Assembly (NCBI GenBank): GCA_016124635.1
Contig: WGNJ01000028.1
Location: 1-53,830 of the forward strand
DNA length: 53,830 bases
Direction: 5' to 3'
Source: Alphaproteobacteria bacterium
GTDB lineage: Bacteria; Pseudomonadota; Alphaproteobacteria; Micropepsales; Micropepsaceae
Shown: one piece after another, positions 1-7,603 of the stretch
Layout: every line of letters starts with the position of its first letter
Position numbering within the stretch: the stretch's first letter is position 1
Notes under the pieces: generated by a model
What the model was told of the DNA's origin: nothing
Seen by the model: only the letters and a program-made list of their open reading frames with translations
Databases searched by the model: none
Program-made: the position numbers and the translations under genes

Positions 1-111
1 GCCGCCGCCAACTTGGCGGACGTTCGCTTGTAAATAGAAGACGCAATTTGCGCTTTGGTCCGGCGTCTTATTTGGTGCGTGCCGACGTGATCGACAAGGG
101 GCCGTTCGTTC

Positions 112-651
112 CTATGTCAACGGGCACAACAGCGTCGATAGCGCGGCACCGTTCGTCTCTGGCGGAATGTGCTTCCATTCCCCGGGGGTATCGCGGGTTC
201 CAGGCCGTCCATGCTGGCCGACAAGCCATACGCTCAGGTCGCGGATCATCTTACCCGGGCAGTCGATCTCGTAGAGAATCCGACTTCGCGGTTCAATGGT
301 CGCATCATCGGCGATCTCTTCAAACAAGATGATATCTATGGCTTGGTCCTGATCGATGTTCCTAAGACGCGCGATGGGCGGCACGTAATAGTGGGCCAAC
401 TTTTTCGCGGCCCGGTCTATCAGGCCTTGATCCGCTGCATCTCTTGCCTTTTCAAGCTCTTTAGACGGGAGCCCTTTGACCCAAACCTTCACGTGAGTGC
501 CAACGTGTTGTAGTCCCGCAGCATCATAAAAGAGGTATTCGGGCTCGCCCCCCGCCACCGTCGCACCGCCATAGAATTTCCAATCAGATGAGCCGCCGAA
601 GGCGCTCCCTGTCAGCCCAAGGATCAAGAAAATTGCCGTCGCGAACTTCAT
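112..651 (-). CDS. exported surface-adhesin-E-like protein
   Basis: This 179-aa protein has a clear N-terminal signal peptide (MKFATAIFLILGLTGSAFG), so it should be exported to the periplasm or surface. The mature part begins with a W-K-F-Y-G strand, a Y-L-F-Y-D segment and a V-K-V-W-V-K strand. That layout is seen in the small 'surface-adhesin protein E'-like family, whose members have no known enzymatic role. Two Cys residues near the C-terminus could form a disulfide. It lies just outside the proposed left end of the island, so I treat it as chromosomal. The family call is pattern-based and moderate; export is more secure. Confidence 0.6.
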   Translation of the reverse strand: MKFATAIFLILGLTGSAFGGSSDWKFYGGATVAGGEPEYLFYDAAGLQHVGTHVKVWVKGLPSKELEKARDAADQGLIDRAAKKLAHYYVPPIARLRNIDQDQAIDIILFEEIADDATIEPRSRILYEIDCPGKMIRDLSVWLVGQHGRPGTRDTPGEWKHIPPETNGAALSTLLCPLT

Positions 652-788
652 CTTGCCTCCGTTCTGACGTGTCTTACGTCAGCTCGCAGTGATTCGTTTT
701 CGACGTGACGATGTGATCCACGCGTTGGGCGAAATACTGTGACCGGTCGCCAGCGCCGAATTCTGCTGCAAAGCAACGATGTACACTT

Positions 789-799
789 GTTTAGTCGCA
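789..799 (+). repeat. candidate left attachment core (att, 11 bp)
   Basis: GTTTAGTCGCA occurs here and again at 13306-13316 in the same orientation. This copy lies in the gap between the exported protein at 112-651 and the AlpA gene. The other lies between the integrase start and katG. An 11-bp match between two gaps of roughly 200-300 bp is unlikely by chance, but it was found by looking for it, so it is only a candidate for attL. No tRNA or tmRNA gene is recognisable at either copy. Confidence 0.45.
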
Positions 800-934
800 A
801 ATCACTAGATGAGAAAAACGGCTGTAACCCGGGGCTTTCAACCGGAGTTTCCGGTTGTTTGACCTGATACTGGCACCATTTGCGAAGCCCAGTGCGCAAT
901 TGTTCGCGCTGGCTAACGAAAGAGGCTGCCTGCC

Positions 935-1135
935 ATGGATGACTTGCTGACCAAGTACGAAGTTGCTTCGCGCCTACGCCTTGCTCCCGAAACAGTGCGT
1001 CAAATGTCGGCGCGACATCCGGGATTTCCGAAACCCATCAAAATGGGTAGCGCGCTGAACAGCCCGGCCCGTTGGCGCGCGACCGACATTGACGCGTGGT
1101 TAGCGGCTCGCGTCGCAACATCAATAGCGAAATAG
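935..1135 (+). CDS. AlpA-family excisionase/regulator (MerR-like winged HTH)
   Basis: This 66-aa protein has the layout of the small AlpA/excisionase HTH family. 'LLTKYEVASRLRLAPETVR' is the helix-turn-helix, then comes a 'P-G-F-P-K-P-I-K' wing, and it ends in 'RWRATDIDAWLAAR', the usual tail. Such proteins bend DNA to help the integrase excise, and in phage satellites they switch on the island's genes. GAGG lies upstream at 921-924. The replication gene starts only 9 nt after its stop, so the two are probably co-transcribed. The position at the island edge opposite the integrase fits excision control. Confidence 0.8.
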   Translation: MDDLLTKYEVASRLRLAPETVRQMSARHPGFPKPIKMGSALNSPARWRATDIDAWLAARVATSIAK

Positions 1136-1144
1136 GCTGCGCAA

Positions 1145-3361
1145 ATGAACGCGCGCGTGAAGCCGTGCGAAACGGTGCCCGGCGCCGACGAGTCGACAAA
1201 ACTTCGATTGGCTCTGCTGTTGGCGAAGCGCGGTTTGTGGATCGCGCCGCTGATGCCAGAGGCCAAATTACCCTACGCGGGCGAGTCGTGGAAGAGCATG
1301 CGCTCCCGCGACCCCGACGTGATTCGACAATGGTTCGTCGAACGCCCGGACATGAACTACGCCGTCAATCCGGGCGCCGAGTACGTCATCCTCGATCTCG
1401 ACTGTAAGAAGGGAAAGGACGGCGTTGCCGATCTTGAGGCCGAGGGCGTCGAAGCTGGCGACTTCGTCTGCGGCTATTCCGAAACGTTCACCGTCAAGTC
1501 GCCATCGGGTGGCGAGCACCGCTATTTCAAAGCTCCCTTTCCCGTCACCAACGCGCACACGCTCGCCTCGCAGAACAAGTCCATCGACGTGCGCGGCACC
1601 GCTGGCTATGTGGTCGGACCGGGCTGCCACACCACCTACAACTCGCTCACAAACACCGAAGAGGGCGAGTATACGATCACGAAGAAGCTGGACATTCTCC
1701 AACTTCCGGAGTGGATCGAGCCCCGCCTCACGCGTTGGGTGCCGGAAGCAGAGCGACAGAGCTACGAGGACAGCATCGAAGAAGTCGACGGCAAGCAGTA
1801 CGTCGACGGCATCGAACTCGACCAGCCCGACCGCATAGAGCGCGCCACCGAATGGCTGAAGCATGGCGCCAAACCGGCTGTCGAGTACCGTGGCGGCAAC
1901 GACACGACATTCCGGACCTTCGCCTGGCTGCGCGAGCACGCGATCTCCAGCGATCTGGCTCTGGAGCTAGTCGCTAAACACTACAACCCCCGCGCCATCA
2001 CTCAAGCTGGCGATCCCAGCCCGTGGACGTACGAGGAACTGGAGCGCATCCGGGACAATGCGTACAAGTACGCGAAGCGCGAAGTCTCGCACGTAGGCGG
2101 ACTCGGAAGTCTTGTCAGCGACGCCGAGATTATCGCCACGTCCCAGAATTTCACGACTGAAGAACTGATGCAGTGCGTTGGTAGCCGCGCGGACCGCCAA
2201 GACGGGCCGGAGTCTGCGAAAGGCCCTTTGTCGGAGCACACGTTTCGCGGCGATGAACTTTTTCGCCGCAGGGCAAAAAAGGAATTCGTAATTCCTCGTG
2301 TTTTGCCCGCATACGGTTATGTCGGATTCATTGCGCGTCGCGGCGAGGGCAAGTCGACTCTAATGGAAGATATGGCCTTCCGGCTCGCGCATGATTTGGA
2401 TTGGCACGGGCAACCCGCAAAACGCGGATGGGGCGCGCTCTATCTCGCAGGCGAGGACGCGGAGGGCGTCAACGACCAAATCAAAGCTCTGATGATCCGG
2501 CACGAGATTCCGGAATTGGACCCGTCGCGCTTCATCGTCATGGATGAAATCGTGGACTTGCTCAACGACGCCGGAGTCGAGTCGGTATGGATTCCGCACC
2601 TCCTCCAAGTGGCGAAGGGCCGTCGCTTCGTCGTGTTTTATGATACGTGGCAAATTGCGACTTCATCGGGAAAGCAAAACGACGATGAGCCGATGCAACG
2701 CGCAATCGTGAACGTAAAGAAGATCGCCAAGGCGTTGGGCGGCCCGGCTGTTATCGCTGCGCATCCGCCGAAGGACAAAAAGAATCAGGACACGTGGTCC
2801 GGGTCTGGCGTGATGGAGAACCACAGCCAGGCGCTTTGGAAGCTCACAAAGGAGACGCAAGGACTCAAGTTCTCAGTCCCGCGCATCAAAGGCACGCGCC
2901 CCGGATACAGCGCCGAATTTCAATTCGAGGAACAGGTGTTAGGCGGTTGCGACGAGTGGGGTCAGCCGCTGATTGGACTTGTTCCGGTCAAGATCGGCGG
3001 CGAGGGCCACGTGATGGAGCAACACGAGCAAGCTCGACGGGCGGACCTTAAACAAGCCGTGACCGATGCTATTTGCGAGATCATCTTGGACGCTGAGGAG
3101 CGCGGCGAGCGCTGTAAATGGACGGGCCGCAGCATCTCGGAAGCCGTCGTGCAGCGGCACAAGGAGAAACCGTTGGCGCACGATCCCGGGGAAGCGGACA
3201 CGCTCGCCCGCAATTTCTCCCCCTGGTACGACCGCAAACTCGTGGAGATCAGCGTCCCCGGTCCGAACGGTCGCCGCCGCGCGATCACAGCAAAGCGGAT
3301 TGGGAGGGTGCTTCACTTCCGCATCGCGGACCTGGGCGAGCCTGACACCCTCGAACCGTGA
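1145..3361 (+). CDS. bifunctional DNA primase/polymerase-helicase (replication initiator)
   Basis: This 738-aa protein carries two enzyme modules. The N-terminal prim-pol module (about 20-200) shows the D-x-D metal site in 'VILDLDCKKG' (D84, D86), the 'SGGEHRYF' motif (H125) and 'SIDVRGTAGYVVGPG' (D148), all diagnostic of bifunctional DNA primase/polymerases. The C-terminal half holds a RepA/AAA-type ATPase: Walker A at 397-405 with GEGKST, a 'YLAGED' strand near 433, and a Walker B ending in D500 ('RFVVFYD'). The protein would prime and unwind DNA at the island's origin. The iteron array directly downstream is the obvious target. Prim-pol/helicase fusions are typical of plasmids, phages and satellites. 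The ATG start has only a weak upstream purine run. Confidence 0.88.
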   Translation: MNARVKPCETVPGADESTKLRLALLLAKRGLWIAPLMPEAKLPYAGESWKSMRSRDPDVIRQWFVERPDMNYAVNPGAEYVILDLDCKKGKDGVADLEAEGVEAGDFVCGYSETFTVKSPSGGEHRYFKAPFPVTNAHTLASQNKSIDVRGTAGYVVGPGCHTTYNSLTNTEEGEYTITKKLDILQLPEWIEPRLTRWVPEAERQSYEDSIEEVDGKQYVDGIELDQPDRIERATEWLKHGAKPAVEYRGGNDTTFRTFAWLREHAISSDLALELVAKHYNPRAITQAGDPSPWTYEELERIRDNAYKYAKREVSHVGGLGSLVSDAEIIATSQNFTTEELMQCVGSRADRQDGPESAKGPLSEHTFRGDELFRRRAKKEFVIPRVLPAYGYVGFIARRGEGKSTLMEDMAFRLAHDLDWHGQPAKRGWGALYLAGEDAEGVNDQIKALMIRHEIPELDPSRFIVMDEIVDLLNDAGVESVWIPHLLQVAKGRRFVVFYDTWQIATSSGKQNDDEPMQRAIVNVKKIAKALGGPAVIAAHPPKDKKNQDTWSGSGVMENHSQALWKLTKETQGLKFSVPRIKGTRPGYSAEFQFEEQVLGGCDEWGQPLIGLVPVKIGGEGHVMEQHEQARRADLKQAVTDAICEIILDAEERGERCKWTGRSISEAVVQRHKEKPLAHDPGEADTLARNFSPWYDRKLVEISVPGPNGRRRAITAKRIGRVLHFRIADLGEPDTLEP

Positions 3362-3420
3362 CCGGCTGCGAGCGCCATTCCTGACCAATCCGACACCCGC
3401 CCATCCCGCACGGCAGAAAG

Positions 3421-3617
3421 TGCGGATGGCGGTCGAGGTGTATAGGGGTTTCCGCATCCGCATCGAGGCGTTCTGCGGGCTGCGGACTGCGGATGTGCAG
3501 AATACTCAATCCGCATCGTCCGCATCGTCCGCACGCCAGGATTTGCCTGGGCTGCGGACTGCGGACACCTTCTAAATCCGCATCAAATCCGCAGCGTCCG
3601 CAGGATCACCGTCCGCA
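3421..3617. repeat. iteron array, probable replication origin
   Basis: Fourteen copies of the hexamer TCCGCA or its complement TGCGGA fall in about 200 bp. Direct copies start at 3451, 3457, 3510, 3519, 3528, 3577, 3588, 3597 and 3612; inverted copies start at 3421, 3481, 3488, 3553 and 3560. Three copies are spaced exactly 9 bp apart (3510-3533), and a 17-bp direct repeat GGGCTGCGGACTGCGGA occurs at 3477-3493 and 3549-3565. A 6-bp inverted repeat with a 5-nt gap follows at 3626-3642. Clustered iterons just downstream of a prim-pol/helicase gene are the usual form of a plasmid or satellite origin. No gene is convincing across 3362-3966. Confidence 0.72.
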
Positions 3618-3708
3618 CGAAAGGTTCGTACAGATCGTACGACGACACCCTGACGAACGCCCGCGATCTTGCCGCTCCTGTCCGTTCCAAAGGCGAGGGG
3701 TTGGCGCC

Positions 3709-3834
3709 GTTAACCATACACAGTCAAGCACGCACCTCGACGATTTTCCGCCGGATGGTTAACACCGGCCTAATTGGTTAACGCCAGGCCTCATCAACCC
3801 TAATTTCGAGCGAACTGCTTAGCTCGCGTTAACC
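3709..3834. promoter_or_regulatory. cluster of GGTTAAC boxes upstream of the serine recombinase
   Basis: Four copies of GGTTAAC followed by G or A lie in 126 bp: complement strand at 3709-3715, plus strand at 3757-3763 and 3776-3782, complement at 3828-3834. Further copies are at 4755-4761 and (complement) 6685-6691, with a GTTAAC-only copy at 4806-4811. All are in island non-coding DNA, and the flanks are similar (A/T-rich before, G/C-rich after). In GC-rich DNA this is a strong excess. They are probably binding sites of an island regulator or recombinase; the protein is unknown. Confidence 0.55.
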
Positions 3835-3844
3835 TTGATTTCAG
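3827..3844 (+). repeat. left arm of 18-bp inverted repeat flanking the serine recombinase
   Basis: CGTTAACCTTGATTTCAG is matched base for base by its reverse complement at 4745-4762. The arms lie on either side of the serine recombinase gene and its leader, enclosing about 0.9 kb. Each arm contains a GGTTAAC box. Exact inverted repeats around a small serine recombinase suggest either crossover sites of an invertible segment or binding sites shared by the two ends. Confidence 0.7.
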
Positions 3845-3966
3845 CCTAACGAGTTAAGGCACTCATCCGTACACTGAATATTTACGACGTTTCGAAGTCG
3901 TTGCCGCAATTCGAGCAGCGGCGCACTATTTTTCATTCTGGGTACGACCATTCCTGGAGTGAAAAC

Positions 3967-4629
3967 GTGTCGAAGCCGTTCGTTGCTCTGTATCGAGTTA
4001 GCACAAAGTCTCAGGCAGATTCTGGCCTCTCGTATGAGGCGCAAAGAGACACGTGCGAGCGCTATGTGCGTTCGGTCGGCGGGGTCATCGTGCGCGAGTT
4101 TCGCTGCCAGGAGTCAGGCCGTACGAACGAGCGCACTATTCGCCAAGCTCTAGGCGCATGCCGTCAGCTCCGCGCATCGCTCGTGGTGGCGCGTCTAGAT
4201 CGTCTCTCAAGGCGGGCAGGCGTCCTTATCGCCATTCGGGACAGCGGTGTGCCGGTGGTTGTCGCGGACCAGCCTCATTTGGACGGCACTTTCTGGGCTA
4301 TGCAAAGCGTGTGGGCTGAACACGAAGCCAGACTTATTAGCGAGCGCACGCGCGCTGCGTTGAAGGCTGCGCAGCGCCGTGGCGTGGTCCTTGGTGGCCC
4401 GCCGCTGACTGAGAAGGCCCGTCGCCTGGGCCGCCAGAGACGCAGTGAGATCGCGGATGAGCGCGCCTCAGCGGCATTGCCCGCCATCCGCTTAGCCAAG
4501 CGCAACGGCGCCGCTACGCTTGATGAGATCGCCGCTGCGCTCAATGCGAACGGTATCTCGACGCCGTCGCAACGCGGCTCTTGGAACGCCTCAATGATCT
4601 GGCGCGTCGAGCGTCGCCTTGACGCCTAG
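3967..4629 (+). CDS. serine recombinase (resolvase/invertase family)
   Basis: The N-terminal resolvase domain shows the nucleophile in 'ALYRVSTKSQADSG' (S12 counted from the GTG start), then 'ARLDRLSRR' and 'ISERTRAALKAAQRRG', which leads into the long E-helix. The C-terminal 60 residues carry a small HTH ('TLDEIAAALNANGISTPSQ'), as in Hin/Gin/Tn3-type enzymes. At about 220 aa it is a small recombinase, not a large serine integrase. I chose GTG 3967 because GGAG lies 7 nt upstream; an upstream TTG at 3901 has no such signal. The exact 18-bp inverted repeats on both sides are candidate recombination sites. Confidence 0.88.
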   Translation: MSKPFVALYRVSTKSQADSGLSYEAQRDTCERYVRSVGGVIVREFRCQESGRTNERTIRQALGACRQLRASLVVARLDRLSRRAGVLIAIRDSGVPVVVADQPHLDGTFWAMQSVWAEHEARLISERTRAALKAAQRRGVVLGGPPLTEKARRLGRQRRSEIADERASAALPAIRLAKRNGAATLDEIAAALNANGISTPSQRGSWNASMIWRVERRLDA

Positions 4630-4744
4630 GCGCAGTCGTCAGCGTACGGAATACCGCAATCGCCGCTGCTAGGTCGTAGCAGCCTGCGAGCGCGCGTGGC
4701 CGCTCGACGGCCCACTAGCGTTTGGCGTCGGCGAACCCCTTCAC

Positions 4745-4762
4745 CTGAAATCAAGGTTAACG
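4745..4762 (-). repeat. right arm of 18-bp inverted repeat flanking the serine recombinase
   Basis: CTGAAATCAAGGTTAACG is the exact reverse complement of 3827-3844. It lies 115 bp after the recombinase stop codon. The rest of the 365-bp gap 4630-4994 holds one more GTTAAC (4806), an imperfect GGGGG/CCCCC hairpin around 4861-4889 that could end the recombinase transcript, and the terminase-gene promoter region. Confidence 0.7.
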
Positions 4763-4956
4763 AGAAGGCCTCGGCTGTTAAACATACGGGGGGTTTACCA
4801 TTTCCGTTAACTACCCGGGCTTCGAGCCATCCCGTACCCGCCGATGGAAAACCTCGTCACCGGGGGGCCTGACATCTGGCCGACCCCCGCCGTATCTCGA
4901 AATCTGGACCGGATTTTTCGCAGTTTTCCGCCAAAGCAGGAGCCGGGTCGCTGTGG

Positions 4957-4978
4957 TATAGTTGCATTCCATGGAATG
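4957..4978 (+). promoter_or_regulatory. putative promoter/operator of the terminase-like operon
   Basis: TATAGT at 4957-4962 resembles a -10 box. It is followed directly by a perfect 14-bp palindrome CATTCCATGGAATG (4965-4978), where the transcript would start. A palindrome over the start point is a usual repressor position. No clear -35 box is visible, so an activator may be needed. The first gene starts at 4995 behind GAGG (4983-4986). Confidence 0.45.
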
Positions 4979-4994
4979 TTTTGAGGTCGACACC

Positions 4995-5672
4995 ATGACG
5001 AATTCCAACCGAGCCGTCGCCCGCGCCCCGAACGCCCGCCTCACCAACGCCGAGCGCGCCACCTTTCTGTCCGCACTCGCGAGCACCGGCTCGATTGCAG
5101 CCGCCGCACGAACAATCGGAAGAGCGCGCTCAACGATGCATAGCGCCATCGGGGCAGACCCCGCGTTCAAGCTCGAAGTGGAGTCGGCGACAGACGCATA
5201 CGTGAGCAAGCTGCTACAGCAAGCACACCGCCTCGCAATTGATGGCGTCTCAACTCCGATCTTTGACCGCGACGGCGAACAGGTCGGCGAGCGAGTCAAA
5301 TACAGCGAGCGCGTTCTACTCAAGCTCCTGGAGCGTCGTGACGCTGACTTCGCACCTAAGACCACGGTGGAGCATACGGGCCGCGTCGAACACCAACACT
5401 CGCTCGATGTGTCCGGCTTAGCTTTGTCGCCGCAAGCGCGCGTTGAGCTGCTGGCTGCGCTCCTACTCCAACGCGCCGACACGCTCAGCGATTCCGAGAG
5501 GCAGAGCGAACTGATCGCAATTGCTGAGCGTGCGTCGCGCTATGCCGTGCCCTTCGATGTGATGGCGCAGGCTCGACTCCTTCGCATCGGCGCTTTGGCG
5601 AATGACGCGGTTGATGCTGACTACGAAGAGGTCGACCCCGAGATTGAACAATTTCTGAAGGACATACTATGA
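4995..5672 (+). CDS. terminase small-subunit-like DNA-binding protein (TerS)
   Basis: The protein (225 aa) opens with 'LTNAERATFLSALASTGSIA' and 'AAARTIGRARSTMHSAI', the N-terminal HTH of phage small terminases. An 'A-x-R-x-A-x-D-G-V-x-x-P' type segment follows, then 'VKYSERVLLKLLERR' and 'TVEHTGRVEH', the recurring order of this family. TerS recognises the packaging site and guides the motor to it; satellites use their own TerS to divert helper-phage packaging. No large terminase follows, which fits a satellite. Start 4995 is chosen for GAGG 8 nt upstream. Its stop overlaps the next gene (ATGA). Some proteins annotated this way may be only DNA-binding regulators. Confidence 0.68.
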   Translation: MTNSNRAVARAPNARLTNAERATFLSALASTGSIAAAARTIGRARSTMHSAIGADPAFKLEVESATDAYVSKLLQQAHRLAIDGVSTPIFDRDGEQVGERVKYSERVLLKLLERRDADFAPKTTVEHTGRVEHQHSLDVSGLALSPQARVELLAALLLQRADTLSDSERQSELIAIAERASRYAVPFDVMAQARLLRIGALANDAVDADYEEVDPEIEQFLKDIL

Positions 5673-6241
5673 AGCAGCCCCGCTCGAAGCGCAGCGCACC
5701 AGCGACTGCCGCGCGTATTCAGGTGCAGCCAACGCCACAGCCGATGACGGCAACAGCGCCGACTCCTACGCAAGCGGGCGCCACGGTTTTGCATATCGGC
5801 GAAAATACCGAGACCACACGGCAAGGCATTGTGCCCACTGTAATAACTGCCGACGCTTGGGAGAAGCGCGCCAGCGAAGTTACTCCGGAATCAATGGAGG
5901 CCGCCAACAAGGCGTTGAATTTCGATGCGCTCGTGCGTGATCTCGACGAACGCCCCAAACGTATCCAGCGACGCGAGAAACTTTTGGCCGAACGGCGCGC
6001 ACTCGAAGCGGCGACGGGAATCGCGTTCACTCCCGCCGACCCGATGGGCGAACGGCGCTTCCAAATCAGTCGCTATGTCGATGCATACGCCGAGGGCGAG
6101 TTAGCGTTTAAAGACCTGGAACGTCAGGCCGCACTAAGAGCCATCGCCGATGACGCCGAGCGCAATCTTGCTGAACGCTTCAACTACTCGCCGCGCGTGA
6201 CGTTGACGCGTGTTCTCGCTCGACTCAAGGCCGACTTATGA
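5669..6241 (+). CDS. unknown island protein, second gene of the TerS operon
   Basis: This 190-aa protein has no domain I recognise. Residues 1-45 are rich in Pro, Ala and Thr and probably disordered. Residues 75-190 look helical and highly charged, with possible coiled-coil stretches ('IQRREKLLAERRALEAA', 'YAEGELAFKDLERQAALRA'). It starts inside the stop of the TerS-like gene (ATGA), so the two are translationally coupled and probably needed in similar amounts. Position suggests a partner of TerS or a packaging-related role; that is inference only. Confidence 0.7.
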   Translation: MKQPRSKRSAPATAARIQVQPTPQPMTATAPTPTQAGATVLHIGENTETTRQGIVPTVITADAWEKRASEVTPESMEAANKALNFDALVRDLDERPKRIQRREKLLAERRALEAATGIAFTPADPMGERRFQISRYVDAYAEGELAFKDLERQAALRAIADDAERNLAERFNYSPRVTLTRVLARLKADL

Positions 6242-6654
6242 AGTCCGGACGCCGCGCACGTCGCAGAGGTCCAGACGCGTCTAAGCTGTCTGAGGACAAT
6301 GCGCGGCTCGAATCTCCTACGCGTCGGGAGCCGGAAGCCGAAATGTTCGCCGCTGCCATCCTTCAGGCGTGGGGCGATTTGTTCGGCGTCCCAGTTTGTC
6401 TGGAAGGCGGTGAGCGTTTGGTTGCTCGTGAAGAGGCTCGCCGATTTCTGACAGACGAGTCCGGCCCGTGGAAAGAGTCGCGAGACACGATCTGCGGCGC
6501 CATCGGCGAGGATGGCGACACGTTGCGGGCAAACGCGTTGCGGCAATTGACGCTGACAGCGCCACCGCTGCTGGTCGTTCAGACGAAGCCCAAGAAGACC
6601 CCTCGCAGAGCCCGCCGCCGTCCAGCGCCGAAAACGCTCCTTGCGGCTGAATAA
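6238..6654 (+). CDS. unknown basic island protein
   Basis: This 138-aa protein starts within the previous stop codon (ATGA), extending the coupled operon. Both ends are very basic (N-terminal 'KSGRRARRRG'; C-terminal 'KPKKTPRRARRRP'), and the middle is a more ordinary, mixed helical region. Strongly basic tails suggest nucleic-acid binding. I recognise no family. Confidence 0.65.
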   Translation: MKSGRRARRRGPDASKLSEDNARLESPTRREPEAEMFAAAILQAWGDLFGVPVCLEGGERLVAREEARRFLTDESGPWKESRDTICGAIGEDGDTLRANALRQLTLTAPPLLVVQTKPKKTPRRARRRPAPKTLLAAE

Positions 6655-6684
6655 TCTAGCAAAATCAAGGGATTGGACTCCGCT

Positions 6685-6724
6685 GTTAACCATATGTTAC
6701 AATCTAGTTTCTGTCTGTACAGAA
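6685..6724. promoter_or_regulatory. GGTTAAC box and TTCTGT/ACAGAA inverted repeat
   Basis: Between two operon genes lies an AT-rich 122-bp gap holding a GGTTAAC box on the complement strand (6685-6691) and an inverted repeat TTCTGT-CTGT-ACAGAA (6709-6724). Both lie upstream of the gene starting at 6777. An internal regulated promoter is likely, though no clean -35/-10 pair stands out. The inverted repeat does not match the alphaproteobacterial LexA box. Confidence 0.42.
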
Positions 6725-6776
6725 ATATCTGAACATACCGAAATTTGCTCAACCCTCCAAGATGCGGAGTAAACGA

Positions 6777-7598
6777 ATGACGACTACAGCCAACCGAAAA
6801 ATTGCAGCCGGTGTCGCCGCTGCACAAAATCCCGAAAGCCCGCCGCCGCCTGATTTAGCGCTCGCCCTGTCGACACAGGGTGATTTTGAGGCCGCGATTT
6901 CCAACACCGACAACGCGTCGCGACGCTTCGCCGACCTGATGGCGGAAATCGACAAAGGAACAGCGAGCGAGTCCGCCGCGTTGGTGCAGTCTTTCTCGCG
7001 CTCGTCAATGTCGAAGGTTGAGGCGCAACGGCACGTAGACGAGTCGGTCACCAAGTTTCAGCGCGAGAAATTGAACGAGAACGCCGATGCGTTCCGCGAG
7101 CAAGTCAAGATCGCAAAGCAATGGGGTGAGCGGGCATTGGTGAGTTTGCAGGTTCTATCTTCACCTGCATCGCTCTTGACGCAAATGCACGGACTAGACT
7201 CGTCGCCTGAATATTCCAATCTCGTGACCCGCCTCAGTGCGCTTGGTTTTGCCGGATTCCGCGCAGCCGCCGCCGACATAATCACTCGACGCGATGAGAA
7301 AGGCGCCGCAGCACTAATCGAGGTGCTGAACTCGTCCAAAAACAAGCGCGAGATGGCTGCGGCGGCTGGCGTCTCCATAAGCAGCGTTGCCGAGCTTCTC
7401 GTCGGCGAAACGTGGCGCAAGAAACGCGCGGCGTTGCTGAAGGTCGTCGACTCCGCCCGGCTTCTCGAAGACGCCCACGCGGCGCACGTGGCGTTCATGT
7501 CGGGGCGCGCTGGGACTCCCAACATCTCGCCGCGTGCAAAACTCGAACACGGCCTACGACTCAAAGAAATCGAGCGGCTGCTTGGCGGGAAGGCGTGA
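6777..7598 (+). CDS. unknown island protein with helical C-terminal half
   Basis: The protein has 273 aa from the ATG at 6777, which has GGAG 7 nt upstream; an ATG at 6762 lacks one. The N-terminus is Ala/Pro-rich. A long, charged helical middle follows (about 70-110, 'VDESVTKFQREKLNENADAF'). Then comes 'NKREMAAAAGVSISSVAELL', which reads like a helix-turn-helix, and a C-terminal 'LEHGLRLKEIERLLGG'. No known family is evident. A DNA-binding or scaffold role is possible. It is the largest unknown in the island and is preceded by its own regulatory gap. Confidence 0.7.
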   Translation: MTTTANRKIAAGVAAAQNPESPPPPDLALALSTQGDFEAAISNTDNASRRFADLMAEIDKGTASESAALVQSFSRSSMSKVEAQRHVDESVTKFQREKLNENADAFREQVKIAKQWGERALVSLQVLSSPASLLTQMHGLDSSPEYSNLVTRLSALGFAGFRAAAADIITRRDEKGAAALIEVLNSSKNKREMAAAAGVSISSVAELLVGETWRKKRAALLKVVDSARLLEDAHAAHVAFMSGRAGTPNISPRAKLEHGLRLKEIERLLGGKA

Positions 7599-7603
7599 GA
7601 CCG

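Noticed and set aside
648..899. A small complement-strand gene upstream of the exported protein at 112-651
   Set aside because: Cys/Arg/Ser-rich, no ribosome site, no domain, and it covers the candidate att core; treated as non-coding.
3421..3617. A CRISPR array
   Set aside because: The repeat unit is only 6 bp, occurs in both orientations with irregular spacing, and there are no unique spacers or cas genes.
4962..4994. Longer start for the TerS-like gene (TTG 4962 or ATG 4971)
   Set aside because: Both lie in the -10/palindrome region, and only ATG 4995 has a well-spaced GAGG.
6709..6724. A LexA (SOS) box
   Set aside because: The alphaproteobacterial box is GTTC-N7-GTTC, and the E. coli form needs CTGT-N8-ACAG; here the spacing is 4.
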